Notes: generated by a model not told the origin, from the sequence alone. Counted from the stretch's first letter, positions 7,032 to 16,392 are shown. The stretch is 64,000 nucleotides of DNA from Hyalangium ruber (GCF_034259325.1 NZ_JAXIVS010000021.1:1-64000), one strand, 5' to 3'. Numbers and translations: made by a program.

Positions 7032-10007
7032 TTACTGGAGGAACGAGACCTCCTGCGCGCCAGGAACGCTCACCGAACGCACCACCGGCCCTCCTGGCGT
7101 CTCCGCGTGGAAGTTCGCCCACACCACCGAGTAGCGCCCCGGAGGCAGCCCCTGCAGCGTCACCCGCTCGGAGCGAGGCTGGTAGATCATCTGCCCATAG
7201 GCGGTGCGCATCAACTCCGAGGGAGGGCTGTCCACCGCCGGCACGTCCCCCGCCACCACCCACAGGGCCCGGCCCCGCTCGGGCTTGATCAGGACGGTGA
7301 TCGAACCCGAGCCCGGCGCCGGCCCGAAGTCGAGCCGCTGCTGCGCGCCGCCCACCTGCACCAGCAGGGCCGGCTCGCCCGCGAACTCGCGATCCGTGCC
7401 CAGCAGGAAGCGGTAGCTGCCCGCCGGCAGATCCACGCCGTAGCGCCCATCCTGCCCGGTGACGATGGTCACGGGCTCACCGCGCTCAGCGCTCACCCCT
7501 TCGATCTGGTAGCCCGGAGCGGGCTGTCCACTGGGCAGGTACACCGTGCCGGACACGCGCGTGGCGGGCCGCAGCGTCAGCTCCAGCGGCCCTTCGTTGC
7601 TTCGGGTGAGCGTCCGCGTCGCCGACAGCCGGCCCTTGCGCGCGGACACCGAGAACTGCGCCACGTAGGGCGGACTGGAGAGCGTGAAGCGCCCATCGGG
7701 CCCGGAGAGCACGGACTCGTCGCAGACCTCGCACGACACCACCGCGTCCGGCGCGGGAGCACCGCTCTCGTCGCGCACCAGGCCGGAGAGGCTCGGCGCC
7801 TTCTGGAGCACCAGATCGCCCAGGTCCGGCGTCACGGGCCGGTCCACCATCAGCGGCTCATAGCCCGGCGCATCCACCGAGACGATGATGCGATCGCCCG
7901 CGGTGGCCAGGGCCACCTCGAAGCGCCCGTCGGGGCTGGACACGTCGTGCTCGTCCAGGCGGAAGCGGCGCACCGGCGTGCCGTCCTCGGCCACCACACG
8001 GCCGCGGAAGAGCGGGCGCCGCTTGAGCACCACCTTCACCGGCGGGCCTCCTGGCTTGCCCTCGGCGCGCTCCACCTGGTCGTACCCCGGGTGGCGCGCC
8101 TCCAACCGGTAGGTCCGCTCGGGGCGCAGGGCGCGGATCTCGAAGTGCCCTCGGGTGTCACTGGCCACGGGCTCCGCGCCACGCGGCATCACCACCAGGG
8201 TGGCTCCCGATACGGGAGCGCCCTGCTCATCCGAGACGTCTCCGGTAAGGACGGCGCCCGGGTTGAGCTCCGCGGTGAGCTTCAGCGTCTGCCCATCCTC
8301 CACCGTCACCTTCTGGCGCTCGGAGGCCAGGTAGTCCGGATGCGAGGCCACCATCCAGTAGGTGCCCGCGGGCAGGCCGCGCATGGGCACCACGCCGTCC
8401 GGACCCGAGGGCCGATCGCTGCGGAAGATGCCCTGCTGTTCCACCCAGAGGACGACGTCGGCGCCCTCCACCCGGCGGCCCTCGGACGTCACCGTCACCT
8501 CCAGCGAGGCGGCAGGCTCCAGCTCCAGCCGCACCCCTGAGGCGGGCGCCGTCACCTTCACCTTGCCGCCGCCCCACTCCGAGTGGTGCGCGTGCAGCTC
8601 GTACAGGCCCGGCGTGGGCACCTGCGCGGTGAAGAGACCTTCCGCGTCCGCCAACACCGCGTCTCCGGTGGGCTGGACCAGCACGGAGACGTTGGGCGCG
8701 GGCCGCCCGTACTCATCGATGACCTGGCCGGAGATGAGCGTCGCGCGCGTCATCTCCAGTTCCAGGGGCGTCTCCCCGGCCTTCACTCGCGCGGGGATCT
8801 CTACCTCCCGGAAGCCCTCGGCGCGCCCCAGCAGCATGTAGTCGCCCACGCCCAGGGGCCCCAGTTCCACGAGCGCCCCCGTCGAGGCCTTCTCCTGACG
8901 GATCACCTCGCCCTTGGAGGTGCGCAGGATCAGCTCAGGTTGGGGAACGGGCTGGCCGGCATCGTCCACCACGGTGACGAGCAGCCGCCCCGCTTCCTCC
9001 AGTTCCAGCGTGACCTGCGTCACGCGCTCCTCGAGCGTGAGAATGCGCGGCGCCGAGCCCAGCGCTCCGGCCTCGGCCGTGACCACCACCTCGTCCGGGT
9101 ACAGCCCGGTGAACCGCGCGGGCGGTCCCTCGGTGCGAAGCTCTCGCGACAGGTGGTCCGCCTTCAGCCGCACGGTGGCCGCCACGGGCGCCCCGTCGTG
9201 CGTCACCCGGACCTCCAGCGTCCGCGTGGGCGTCAGCCGTAGGCGCACTGTCTGCGGGCCAGCCTCCACCTGGGCCTCCACCGCGGGCAGGAACCCCTCC
9301 GCGCTGGCGACGATATAGAAGGGGCCTTCCCCCAGTCCCTCGAGCGTGAAGATGCCCTGCCCTCCCGCGACAGCCTCGTGCGGAAGCGAGGTGCGGCGGG
9401 ACACGGCGTGGACGCGCGCCCCGGGCAAGGGCTGGCCCGCGTCATCCACCACCTGTCCAGAGATGGTGCGCAGCGGGGGCAGGAACAGCTCCACCGGCTC
9501 GCCGGGAGCGGCGCGATCCCGCATCGCCACACCGTACCCAGAGGCCTTGGCCCACACGGAGAAGGAGACCCCGGCCAGGTGCGCGAAGCGGAACTTGCCG
9601 TCCGAGTCCGTGCGCGCGGTGGCCCGAGGCGTGAGGAAGCCGTGCTGCTGCTCGAAGAAGGCCAGCGCATGCACCCCACTCTCATGCGCCTGACACGAGA
9701 GCAGCGGCTGGCCACACTCGTCGCAGCGAACGGAGGTGATCGTCTTCTGCGCGCTGGCCGCGAGGAACACTTCCGCGCCGGGCACGGGCCGGCCGGTCGG
9801 ATCCAGCACGCGACCGGTGAGCGCGAGTCCCTCCGCCTCGCCGGAAGACACCTCGACGGCCTGGAACTCGGGGAGCGCGCGCGAGGAAGGAGAGTCGGAG
9901 GCAGCGGATGCACGAGAGGGGCGCGAGGGCTCCGACTGCGGCCAGAACAGGGCCCCACAGACGACCACGAGGACAGACGCTGCCCCTATGACGAGCCACT
10001 TACGCAT
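7032..10007 (-). CDS. exported multi-domain protein with carboxypeptidase-regulatory-like repeats
   Basis: A 991-residue protein with an N-terminal hydrophobic segment (about residues 4-22, containing VVVCGALF), either a signal anchor or an unconventional lipobox. The remainder is a string of beta-sandwich repeats of about 80-100 residues, each opening with a variant of G-x-V-x-D-x-x-G-x-P-x-P-G-A. Examples are GRVLDPTGRPVPGA, GQVVDDAGQPLPGA, GQVIDEYGRPAPN, GDVSDEQGAPVSGA, GLVRDESGAPAPDA and GTVYLPSGQPAPG. These are the CarboxypepD_reg/Cna-B-like fold common in large myxobacterial surface proteins. Four Cys lie in two close pairs (CDECGQPLLSC and CEVCDE). No enzyme domain is visible; an envelope structural or adhesive role is possible but unproven. 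Confidence 0.75.
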   Translation of the reverse strand: MRKWLVIGAASVLVVVCGALFWPQSEPSRPSRASAASDSPSSRALPEFQAVEVSSGEAEGLALTGRVLDPTGRPVPGAEVFLAASAQKTITSVRCDECGQPLLSCQAHESGVHALAFFEQQHGFLTPRATARTDSDGKFRFAHLAGVSFSVWAKASGYGVAMRDRAAPGEPVELFLPPLRTISGQVVDDAGQPLPGARVHAVSRRTSLPHEAVAGGQGIFTLEGLGEGPFYIVASAEGFLPAVEAQVEAGPQTVRLRLTPTRTLEVRVTHDGAPVAATVRLKADHLSRELRTEGPPARFTGLYPDEVVVTAEAGALGSAPRILTLEERVTQVTLELEEAGRLLVTVVDDAGQPVPQPELILRTSKGEVIRQEKASTGALVELGPLGVGDYMLLGRAEGFREVEIPARVKAGETPLELEMTRATLISGQVIDEYGRPAPNVSVLVQPTGDAVLADAEGLFTAQVPTPGLYELHAHHSEWGGGKVKVTAPASGVRLELEPAASLEVTVTSEGRRVEGADVVLWVEQQGIFRSDRPSGPDGVVPMRGLPAGTYWMVASHPDYLASERQKVTVEDGQTLKLTAELNPGAVLTGDVSDEQGAPVSGATLVVMPRGAEPVASDTRGHFEIRALRPERTYRLEARHPGYDQVERAEGKPGGPPVKVVLKRRPLFRGRVVAEDGTPVRRFRLDEHDVSSPDGRFEVALATAGDRIIVSVDAPGYEPLMVDRPVTPDLGDLVLQKAPSLSGLVRDESGAPAPDAVVSCEVCDESVLSGPDGRFTLSSPPYVAQFSVSARKGRLSATRTLTRSNEGPLELTLRPATRVSGTVYLPSGQPAPGYQIEGVSAERGEPVTIVTGQDGRYGVDLPAGSYRFLLGTDREFAGEPALLVQVGGAQQRLDFGPAPGSGSITVLIKPERGRALWVVAGDVPAVDSPPSELMRTAYGQMIYQPRSERVTLQGLPPGRYSVVWANFHAETPGGPVVRSVSVPGAQEVSFLQ

Positions 10008-10134
10008 GGGTTGCCGCGACGGAACTTAATCCGGGGCGTGCCGGGCAACCTTCCTTCTTTACGGGAAATTCCCGGGCCGTTGCCCCCCAGACGCTCGGCC
10101 GGTCACGACAGCCGCCCTGGTCTCCCTACACGAC

Positions 10135-10965
10135 TCAGGCGGCCTTGCTTGCGCCCACGGCATGCGTGGCGGGAAGCGCGTCCGCAACCTGGACGGGAGA
10201 CAACCGCTCTCCGATGCGCGTCAGTCCCTGCCCTTCGCGCGCCCGGGCGTGGACGTGGGGATAGTCCGTGAACGCCGTCCCAAACCACCGATCCAGCACC
10301 ACGGTGAAGAGCCCGTAGTGCCCCTGGTACCGGGCATGGTGCAGGGCATGGAACGTGGGCGTGAAGAAGAGTCGCCCGGCCCACGAGGACACGAAGCGCT
10401 TGGGCAACCACTCGGTGTTGCTGTGTCCCACGACGTTGAGGACGTAGTTGGTGAGGATGTACCCCATGAGGCCCGCCTGGGTCATGGGCATCACCTCCAT
10501 GGCCAGCAGCACCAGACCAAAGCTTCCCCCCAGCAGCACCAGGCGCTCCAGCAGTGAGAAAGACAGGGAGGTGAGCGGATCCGTCACCTGCGCCACGTGG
10601 TGCTGCGCGTGAAAGCGGTAGAGCACACGCGTGTGCAGCAGTCGGTGCGTCACGTAGAACCACACCTCGAAGCCCACGAACATCCAGGCGAACGACAGCA
10701 GCGCCACCGGCACGCTGAAGGGCGCCAGGCGGTGAGCCGCGAAGTACCGGAACACCCCCACCAGCACCGCGTCGAAGAGCACCACCCCGACCGCCGCCCA
10801 CGCCTCGCTGCGAAGCTGCCCATCAGCCAGCGCCCGACGGTAGACCCGCCAGCGCTCCGCCACGCGCGTATTCGCCAGCAACCCGCCGCCTCCCAAGATC
10901 GCGAGCTTCACCAGGCCTGTGACCACCAGGCTCATGCACAGCACCTGCACCAGGGTGGACTCCAT
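10135..10965 (-). CDS. membrane fatty acid hydroxylase / sterol desaturase family enzyme
   Basis: A 276-residue integral membrane di-iron oxygenase-type protein. It has several hydrophobic segments and the family histidine clusters HRLLH, HAQHH and HALHHARYQGHYG, plus an NTEW stretch between them. The family hydroxylates or desaturates lipid substrates; the substrate here is unknown. ATG 10965 has AGGAG six bases upstream. It is transcribed divergently from the TetR gene at 11098 across a region with a strong dyad, so control by that regulator is likely. Confidence 0.82.
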   Translation of the reverse strand: MESTLVQVLCMSLVVTGLVKLAILGGGGLLANTRVAERWRVYRRALADGQLRSEAWAAVGVVLFDAVLVGVFRYFAAHRLAPFSVPVALLSFAWMFVGFEVWFYVTHRLLHTRVLYRFHAQHHVAQVTDPLTSLSFSLLERLVLLGGSFGLVLLAMEVMPMTQAGLMGYILTNYVLNVVGHSNTEWLPKRFVSSWAGRLFFTPTFHALHHARYQGHYGLFTVVLDRWFGTAFTDYPHVHARAREGQGLTRIGERLSPVQVADALPATHAVGASKAA

Positions 10966-10996
10966 GGGGTACTCCTCTTCACATGAGCGGGAATTT

Positions 10997-11050
10997 TTAT
11001 TGGCAACGTTGATAACAACAGCGGGCCCGCATTGTCAATGCTGCCAATAA
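10997..11050. promoter_or_regulatory. large dyad operator between hydroxylase and TetR genes
   Basis: The arms 10997-11012 and 11035-11050 are inverted copies matching at 14 of 16 positions (TTATTGGCA at the outer ends). Each arm also contains or borders its own small palindrome: CAACGTTG at 11004-11011 and CATTG-T-CAATG at 11030-11040. The site lies between the divergent starts at 10965 and 11098 and is AT-rich against a GC-rich background. It is the obvious binding site for the TetR-type protein; that it controls both genes is an inference. Confidence 0.65.
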
Positions 11051-11097
11051 CCACCCCGGCGTTGAACACGGAGAGGTGACGGGTAGGATGGGCGGCG

Positions 11098-11805
11098 ATG
11101 GCATCCAAGCGTCCCGCTCGTCGAGACAAGGGCCGGCGCTCCTCCAGCCCCACAGAGCCTCCTCCTCCCCGGCGGCGCCGCACACCCGAGGAGGCGCGCG
11201 AGGAGATCCTCCAGGCGGCCGAGCCGCTCCTGGTGGAGCAAGGGCCCGATCGGGTGGGCCTGCAGGCCGTGGCGCGCGCCGCGGGGGTGAGCCATGCGCT
11301 CGTCACCCACTACTTCGGCACGTACGAGACGCTGGTCCGCGAGGTGCTCCTGCGCCGCAACCAGCTCGTGGTGGAGGAGTTCCAACGGCGCATGCTGGAG
11401 GCCTCCGAGCCGCTCAGAGCCGGTGAGCTGCTCGATCGCTTCTTCGCCATTCTCCAGCAGGTCGGTCAGACGCGGCTGCTGGCCTGGGCGCTGCTCACGG
11501 GACGCAGCGAGCACATGCCCCTGGCGCGCGCCCAGGGGCTGCGCGTGCTGGTGGATGCGCTGGAGTTCCACGCCCAGCGCGTGGCCCCCACCCTGGGGCA
11601 GCCCCCTCCTTCGCGCGAGACGCTGGAGATGGCGCTGCTGGTGGGGATATGCGCCTCGCAGTGGTACATGCTCGCTCGCGAGGGCCTGCTGCCTGCCCTG
11701 GGGAAAAGCGTGGATGCGGAGACCGACGCGCGATTCCGCGAAGTGCTCGCCGGGATGCTGCACTCCACCTTCGGGCTGAAGCCGCGAGGGAACGGCATGC
11801 CATGA
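11098..11805 (+). CDS. TetR-family transcriptional regulator
   Basis: A 235-residue protein. After a basic, Pro-rich N-terminal tail of about 28 residues comes a TetR DNA-binding domain (about 29-75). Its helix-turn-helix reads GLQAVARAAGVSHALVTHYFGT, with the usual HYF ending. The remaining helical region is the variable ligand-binding and dimerisation domain. It is divergent from the fatty acid hydroxylase-family gene and very probably represses that gene and itself through the dyad at 10997-11050. The ligand is unknown; a lipid or acyl compound would fit the neighbour. Confidence 0.88.
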   Translation: MASKRPARRDKGRRSSSPTEPPPPRRRRTPEEAREEILQAAEPLLVEQGPDRVGLQAVARAAGVSHALVTHYFGTYETLVREVLLRRNQLVVEEFQRRMLEASEPLRAGELLDRFFAILQQVGQTRLLAWALLTGRSEHMPLARAQGLRVLVDALEFHAQRVAPTLGQPPPSRETLEMALLVGICASQWYMLAREGLLPALGKSVDAETDARFREVLAGMLHSTFGLKPRGNGMP

Positions 11806-11924
11806 GGGCAATCATCCCACATCAAGCCACAGTGTAAAAATGCACCTGGGTCTGCAACTTTCTTCCCGCTGCGCCGATAATCCCGGGTGAAGACGTAACC
11901 CTTTGAATCTCCCTGGAGTCCTTC

Positions 11925-12908
11925 ATGGCCCCCCGCATTGGTGATGAGCCGCGCGTCGTCCGGCAGCCCCAGCCCACTCCCGCCAAGCCGACCACCCCGG
12001 CGCGGGCTCAGCCCACCAGTGGCACGCAGCAGCAGCCCGCTCAGAAGGAAGATCGGTTCGACGGGCCGATCAACGTCGTTGGCCGGATCGCCAACACCGT
12101 CAAGAGCTTCACGGACACGGTGCTCGGGCGCGAGACGAAGACCACCAGCGGGCAGCGCTCGTTCGGCCCCTTCAACCTCGGCAGCCAGCCCCGCTCGACG
12201 GTGGAGCCGCTGAACACGCGCGCCAGCCGCGGGGCGAGCATCCTGGGCACGGCCGCCAGCGTCGCGCAGCTGCCGGGCGCCACCTACACGGCCTTCCGTG
12301 ACGCCCGTAACTTCATCCAGAACGCCACCCTGGAGAACGGCATCAAGGCGGCGGGCTCCGGGGCGAGCTTCGTCTCGACGACCGCCAACGTGGCCAAGGG
12401 CGTCATCGAGACGGGCAACCTGATCAGCAACTTCCGTGGCATCCGCGACGCGGCCGCTCGGACCATCCTCGACCGGGCGCCGGACGCCGCCCGCGGGCTG
12501 GTCAACCGCGTGGCCGGTGAGACCGCGCAGCAGGTGCTCGATGGCGCCTCGCGCCAGGTGACGCGCAGCGTGGCGGCCCGTGTGGCGGGCGAAGGCCTCG
12601 AGGTCGCGGCTCGGGCGGGCGCCTCCGCCGCGCGTGAGGCCGCTCCGCGCGTCCTCGCCGCCACCGCTGGCAAGGCCGCCTCCCGGTTCGTGCCGGGCCT
12701 CAACGTGGCGATCGCCGCGGCCGACACCGCCGCCTTCGGTGCGGAGGTGGCCAACGCCATCCGCTCCGGCGAGCCGAACTGGGGCAAGCTCGTCACCGGC
12801 GGCGTCACCGCGCTGGGCTCCATCGCCGCCGCGACGAACATCCCGGTCGTCAGCCAGGTGGGCGCGGCCGTCTCGACGGTCTCCAGCCTCATCGGCTCGT
12901 TCTTCTAG
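11925..12908 (+). CDS. hypothetical Ala-rich protein with hydrophobic C-terminus
   Basis: Not recognised. The 327-residue protein has a disordered Pro/Thr/Gln-rich N-terminus (1-45). An Ala-rich, probably helical middle follows, with repeated basic residues (for example RVAGETAQQVLDGASRQVTR). The C-terminus (about 255-327) is glycine/alanine-rich and hydrophobic, ending LIGSFF. There is no signal peptide. GGAG lies upstream of ATG 11925. The alternating small residues and amphipathic helices would suit membrane association or a secreted-effector style protein, but nothing specific supports either. It stands alone between the TetR gene and the trigger-factor-like gene. Confidence 0.55.
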   Translation: MAPRIGDEPRVVRQPQPTPAKPTTPARAQPTSGTQQQPAQKEDRFDGPINVVGRIANTVKSFTDTVLGRETKTTSGQRSFGPFNLGSQPRSTVEPLNTRASRGASILGTAASVAQLPGATYTAFRDARNFIQNATLENGIKAAGSGASFVSTTANVAKGVIETGNLISNFRGIRDAAARTILDRAPDAARGLVNRVAGETAQQVLDGASRQVTRSVAARVAGEGLEVAARAGASAAREAAPRVLAATAGKAASRFVPGLNVAIAAADTAAFGAEVANAIRSGEPNWGKLVTGGVTALGSIAAATNIPVVSQVGAAVSTVSSLIGSFF

Positions 12909-12976
12909 TCGGCCCCTGACTCTGGACCTTCGGCCTCCTCCCGAGGTGTGCTATCGAAGGTCCGGAGCGAGGCCCC

Positions 12977-14077
12977 ATGGACCAGAAGAAGGACCGTTCC
13001 GAGAGCAGCATGTCCGGGTTGCCCACCGAGGATGTGCAAGTCAAAGGGCTCCTGAACAAGATCCCCGCGGCGCTGGCGCTGGACAACGCGCCCGTGAAGC
13101 TGCCGGAGGTGCAGGCGCCCTCCCTCGAGGGGCTCACCGCGGAGCTGTCTCCCAGGCCCATCACCCAGGACGATCTCCTCGAGCGTCTGGCGGAGCTGGT
13201 GCGCGAGCAAGCGCAGCGGCGCGTCCGCATGGACGGGGAAATCGTGGCCATGGGTGACGAGGTGATGATCGACACCCTGGGCTATGCCCAAGGGCGCCTC
13301 CTCCCGTTCTCCGTCCGGGAGAACGCGTGGGCCCTGGTGAATCCGGATCCCCTGCTGCCCGGCTTCTTCGAGGCGATGGTGGGCCGGCAGGTCGGCCTCT
13401 CGGTGGACATCGCCCTCACCCTCCCGTCGGACTATCCGGTGGAGGCGCTGCGCGGCGCGTCCGCGCGCTTCCTGGTGGATGTGAAGGAGGCGCGCGAGCT
13501 GGCGCTGCCGGACCCCCAGTCCGCGGCGTTCATCGCGTCCCTCGGCCGCGGCGCCACGCTCGCGGAGGTCATGCGCCACCTGGGCGAGGAGATCGCCCAC
13601 GAGCGCACCACCGAAGCCGAGCGCGATGCGCGCGAGCAGGTGCTCGATGTGTTGGTGGAGCGCGCCAAGGTGGAGGTACCCACGGCGCTGGTGGACGAGG
13701 AGATCCGCCGCCGCTGGATGGAGGCCGAGCGCCCGATCCTCCAGCGCAAGGCCTTCGAGGCGGACGAGCTCCAGCAGGCGCTGGACGCCTGGCTCCAGGA
13801 TCCGCTCACGCGGGCCGACGCCGCGCGGCGCCTGAAGATCGCCCTCGTCATGGCCGCCATCGCCCGGCGCGATCAGATCCAGCCCCGGCGCGAGGATCTC
13901 GACTCGATCGCGGGGCTGCTGACGGGGCCGGCGAAGATCCCGCGCGAGGAGCTGAAGCGGGTGCTCCAGAGCGATCCTTCGGCGCAGGAGCGGCTGGCCA
14001 ACGTGATGATCCATCTGGCGACCCTCGACCACGTCATGTCGAAGGTGAAGTTCACCGCGGCTGGAACCGGCGCCTGA
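12977..14077 (+). CDS. trigger-factor-like chaperone/isomerase protein lacking the ribosome-binding tail
   Basis: A 366-residue protein resembling the middle and C-terminal parts of trigger factor. An FKBP-like domain (about 75-170) includes GDEVMIDTLGYAQG, PLLPGFFEAMVG and LPSDYPVEALRG. It is followed by a long charged helical domain with VLDVLVERAKVEVPTALVDEEI, typical of the trigger factor C-terminal cradle. The ribosome-docking signature GFRxGKxP of true trigger factor is absent, and the N-terminus is short and unrelated. It is therefore likely a specialised chaperone, not the housekeeping Tig protein. The small gene at 14085 starts 7 bases after its stop, so the pair is probably one transcript. 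Confidence 0.75.
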   Translation: MDQKKDRSESSMSGLPTEDVQVKGLLNKIPAALALDNAPVKLPEVQAPSLEGLTAELSPRPITQDDLLERLAELVREQAQRRVRMDGEIVAMGDEVMIDTLGYAQGRLLPFSVRENAWALVNPDPLLPGFFEAMVGRQVGLSVDIALTLPSDYPVEALRGASARFLVDVKEARELALPDPQSAAFIASLGRGATLAEVMRHLGEEIAHERTTEAERDAREQVLDVLVERAKVEVPTALVDEEIRRRWMEAERPILQRKAFEADELQQALDAWLQDPLTRADAARRLKIALVMAAIARRDQIQPRREDLDSIAGLLTGPAKIPREELKRVLQSDPSAQERLANVMIHLATLDHVMSKVKFTAAGTGA

Positions 14078-14084
14078 TCCGGCC

Positions 14085-14594
14085 ATGGGCTTTCTGGAAT
14101 CGTGGATGTTCCGCGGCTGGCCGAGGCCCTCGCAGCCAGCTTCGTTCACGCTGGACCTGAGTACTGCGCGCCTGGGGACCCTAACCCTGGGGGCGCCGGC
14201 CCAAAGCCTGGCGGAGAGCCTGGGGCCTCCGGTGTCCTACTGGCTGATGCGCCGGCGGGGCTGGTGGCTCTATCCGGAGATCGGCCTGGCTTTCGAGGTG
14301 ATGAACGATCGCATCATCTATATGGCGATCGTGGCCGCCCAGCCGGAGACCTCGCTGCTCCAGAACTTCGTGGCCCAATTCCGGCCCTTCTCCGGGCTCG
14401 TGCGCCACAGGCATGGGACCGAGCGCACCTCGAACCTCCAGGAGCAGACCTTCCGCGACGCCTTCGGAGCGCCCGTGTACGAAGACCGCGATCCCGAGGA
14501 GATCGTCGTGACGTTCCGCGTGAACGAGGTGGATGTAGAGACGGAGTTCCTCCCCAACGGACGCCTCAAGCACCTGGCGCTCTTCCCGACATAA
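14085..14594 (+). CDS. hypothetical protein, probable partner of the trigger-factor-like protein
   Basis: Not recognised. It has 169 residues, no signal peptide and no membrane segment. The sequence alternates short predicted strands (GTLTLGAPAQSLAESLGPPVSYW, EIGLAFEVMNDRIIYMAIV, IVVTFRVNEVDVETEFL), suggesting a small alpha/beta or beta-sandwich fold. The start at ATG 14085 lies 7 bases after the trigger-factor-like stop, implying translational coupling. The gene converges on the polyprenyl synthase gene with only 12 bases between stops. Confidence 0.65.
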   Translation: MGFLESWMFRGWPRPSQPASFTLDLSTARLGTLTLGAPAQSLAESLGPPVSYWLMRRRGWWLYPEIGLAFEVMNDRIIYMAIVAAQPETSLLQNFVAQFRPFSGLVRHRHGTERTSNLQEQTFRDAFGAPVYEDRDPEEIVVTFRVNEVDVETEFLPNGRLKHLALFPT

Positions 14595-14606
14595 GGCGCG
14601 GGGGCG

Positions 14607-15659
14607 TCAGGTCCGCTCGATGACCCAGGTGGGCAGCGCCGCCAGGAAGTCCTTGTCCGGCGAATCCGGCAGGTCGGCGAACACCAGCCAGAACTCGTGG
14701 AGCGCCGCCCCCGCCAGTCCGTGGGCCACCTGCCGCGCATAGTCGATCGAGCCGTACCGATCCATGCACTCGCGAACCCACCGGACCTCCTCCGGGGTCC
14801 GCTCCAACCGCGGCGTCCCGAGTACTCGCGAGAGTCGGGCCCGCTCATCGGCGTCCATCACGTTGAGCAGGTGGATGAGCATCAACGTGCGCTTGCCCTC
14901 CCAGATGTCCCCGTTGCGCTCCTTGCCGTAGCTCGCCTCGTCGCCCACGAGATTGAGCAGATCATCCTGGATCTGGAAGGCAGCGCCGACGAAGAACCCG
15001 AAGTGGAGATACCGGTCCAGCTCCACGCTGTCCCGGGTGCCGATGAGCGCCCCCACACGCATCGGGTAGATGCTGGTGTACCAGCAGGTCTTCTTCAGGA
15101 CCATGCGCAGGTAGTCGGCCTCTCCCAGATCGGTGACGTGATGCTGGCGCCACCACAGCTCCAGCGCCTGACCCTCGACGGACTCGCGCGCCATCCGCTC
15201 CGCCTCCTCGAGGATCCGCAAGGCGAGCCGCGAGCCCAACATCCCCACGTTGTCGATGAGCGGCCGCAGGCTCAGGACGGCCAGGGCATCCCCGGCGTTG
15301 ATGGCCAGGGGAGCCCCGTGGCGCAGGTGCAGGGTTGGACGTCCACGCCGCTCCTCGCTCTCGTCCTCCAGGTCGTCGTGGACCAGGAACGCATTGTGGA
15401 GCAGCTCCAGCGCCACGGCCGAGTTCAAGGCCTCCGTGGGCTGGGCACCAAAGGCGCGCGCGGTGGCCAGACAGAGGCTGGCGCGCAACGCCCGGCCGCC
15501 CCGCTCGGGATAATCCGAGACCAGCTCGTAGAACGCGTGACGGGACTGCCCGTCCCGCAGGTACTCACGCATGCGCTCCCGCGCGGCGGCCCCGTATTCC
15601 TCGAGCCGCTCCCGGACCCGCTCCGATGTGGCCCTGGCCGACATGCGCGCTCCAGTCAT
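14607..15659 (-). CDS. polyprenyl diphosphate synthase
   Basis: Condenses isopentenyl diphosphate with an allylic diphosphate to make a geranylgeranyl- or longer-type chain. The 350-residue protein has the first Asp-rich motif DDLED in FLVHDDLEDESEERRGR. The second motif appears as FQIQDDLLN, where the final Asp of DDxxD is Asn. Substrate-binding segments GGRALRASL and GDALAVLSL are present. The start ATG 15659 overlaps the stop of the upstream gene (ATGA), so it is the downstream member of a minus-strand operon with the FAD oxidoreductase at 16393. An isoprenoid product modified by that oxidoreductase is inferred; chain length cannot be read here. Confidence 0.85.
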   Translation of the reverse strand: MTGARMSARATSERVRERLEEYGAAARERMREYLRDGQSRHAFYELVSDYPERGGRALRASLCLATARAFGAQPTEALNSAVALELLHNAFLVHDDLEDESEERRGRPTLHLRHGAPLAINAGDALAVLSLRPLIDNVGMLGSRLALRILEEAERMARESVEGQALELWWRQHHVTDLGEADYLRMVLKKTCWYTSIYPMRVGALIGTRDSVELDRYLHFGFFVGAAFQIQDDLLNLVGDEASYGKERNGDIWEGKRTLMLIHLLNVMDADERARLSRVLGTPRLERTPEEVRWVRECMDRYGSIDYARQVAHGLAGAALHEFWLVFADLPDSPDKDFLAALPTWVIERT

Positions 15660-16387
15660 GGGGGAGGAATGCGAACGGTGAGCGTGCCGCGAGGAAGGCT
15701 CGTCCGCTCATCGAGGATGAGGCCGCTATAAACCCCGGGAGGGTGCTCCCCCGGAACCTGAAGGCGCAGGCACACCCGCTCCTCCTCCGGCAGGGCCTCG
15801 AGCCGCACGCCCGTGATGCGCGGCGTGTCTGGCTCGGGAGCACGCAGATCGTGAACCACGAGCGGCAAGCCCAAGGAGCGCGGGCGCAAGTCCACCGAGA
15901 CCTCGACGCGCCGCGACGACTGGATGTCGAGCGTCAGTCCCACGGGAACTCCCCCCGAGGGCTCCGAGGACACGGGAGGCTCCGGAGCAACCGCCTTCGC
16001 CGTCTCGGTGGCGGTTTGGCCTCCCCCCGCCGCGAAAGGACCGGCAGTGCCCGAGGCGGGCGCGACGCCTGGAGCGAAGGGAGCCCCTGCCCTCCCCATC
16101 CAATCCATCCACAGGCTGGCGAAGTCCGCGAAGCTCCGGAACATCGCCCCGAAGCGCTGGGAGCCCTCATCCGCCGGTGGTGTACCCATGGAAGGAATCC
16201 CCATCCCACGCGCAACGTTCTGGCCCTGGCGCAGGTACTCCTCGATCACCCGGTACCCCATCGCCGCCCCACGGGAGGCGGCATCGCCGGGAGGAACCGG
16301 CGCTGGAGGTTCGAACAGCCCGCACCAGTTACGGATGGGCCGCGTGCGATCCGGCTCCGGCTTCTTCACTCTCTCTTGAGCGTCCAT
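15656..16387 (-). CDS. hypothetical accessory protein of the isoprenoid cluster (helical N-terminus, beta-rich C-terminus)
   Basis: Not recognised. It has 243 residues from ATG 16387; a longer open frame upstream lies inside the FAD oxidoreductase gene and is not credible. An aromatic-rich helical part (about 30-95, with MFRSFADFASLWMDWMG) is followed by a Pro/Ala/Gly linker and a beta-rich C-terminal domain (about 145-243) ending near PPGVYSGLI and RGTLTVRI. The arrangement resembles the protein at 21100-21747, which has an aromatic helical N-terminus and a related P-G-x-Y-x-G C-terminal strand pattern. It lies 5 bases after the oxidoreductase stop and overlaps the polyprenyl synthase start by ATGA, so it is firmly in the operon. 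Confidence 0.65.
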   Translation of the reverse strand: MDAQERVKKPEPDRTRPIRNWCGLFEPPAPVPPGDAASRGAAMGYRVIEEYLRQGQNVARGMGIPSMGTPPADEGSQRFGAMFRSFADFASLWMDWMGRAGAPFAPGVAPASGTAGPFAAGGGQTATETAKAVAPEPPVSSEPSGGVPVGLTLDIQSSRRVEVSVDLRPRSLGLPLVVHDLRAPEPDTPRITGVRLEALPEEERVCLRLQVPGEHPPGVYSGLILDERTSLPRGTLTVRIPPP

Positions 16388-16392
16388 GGAAC

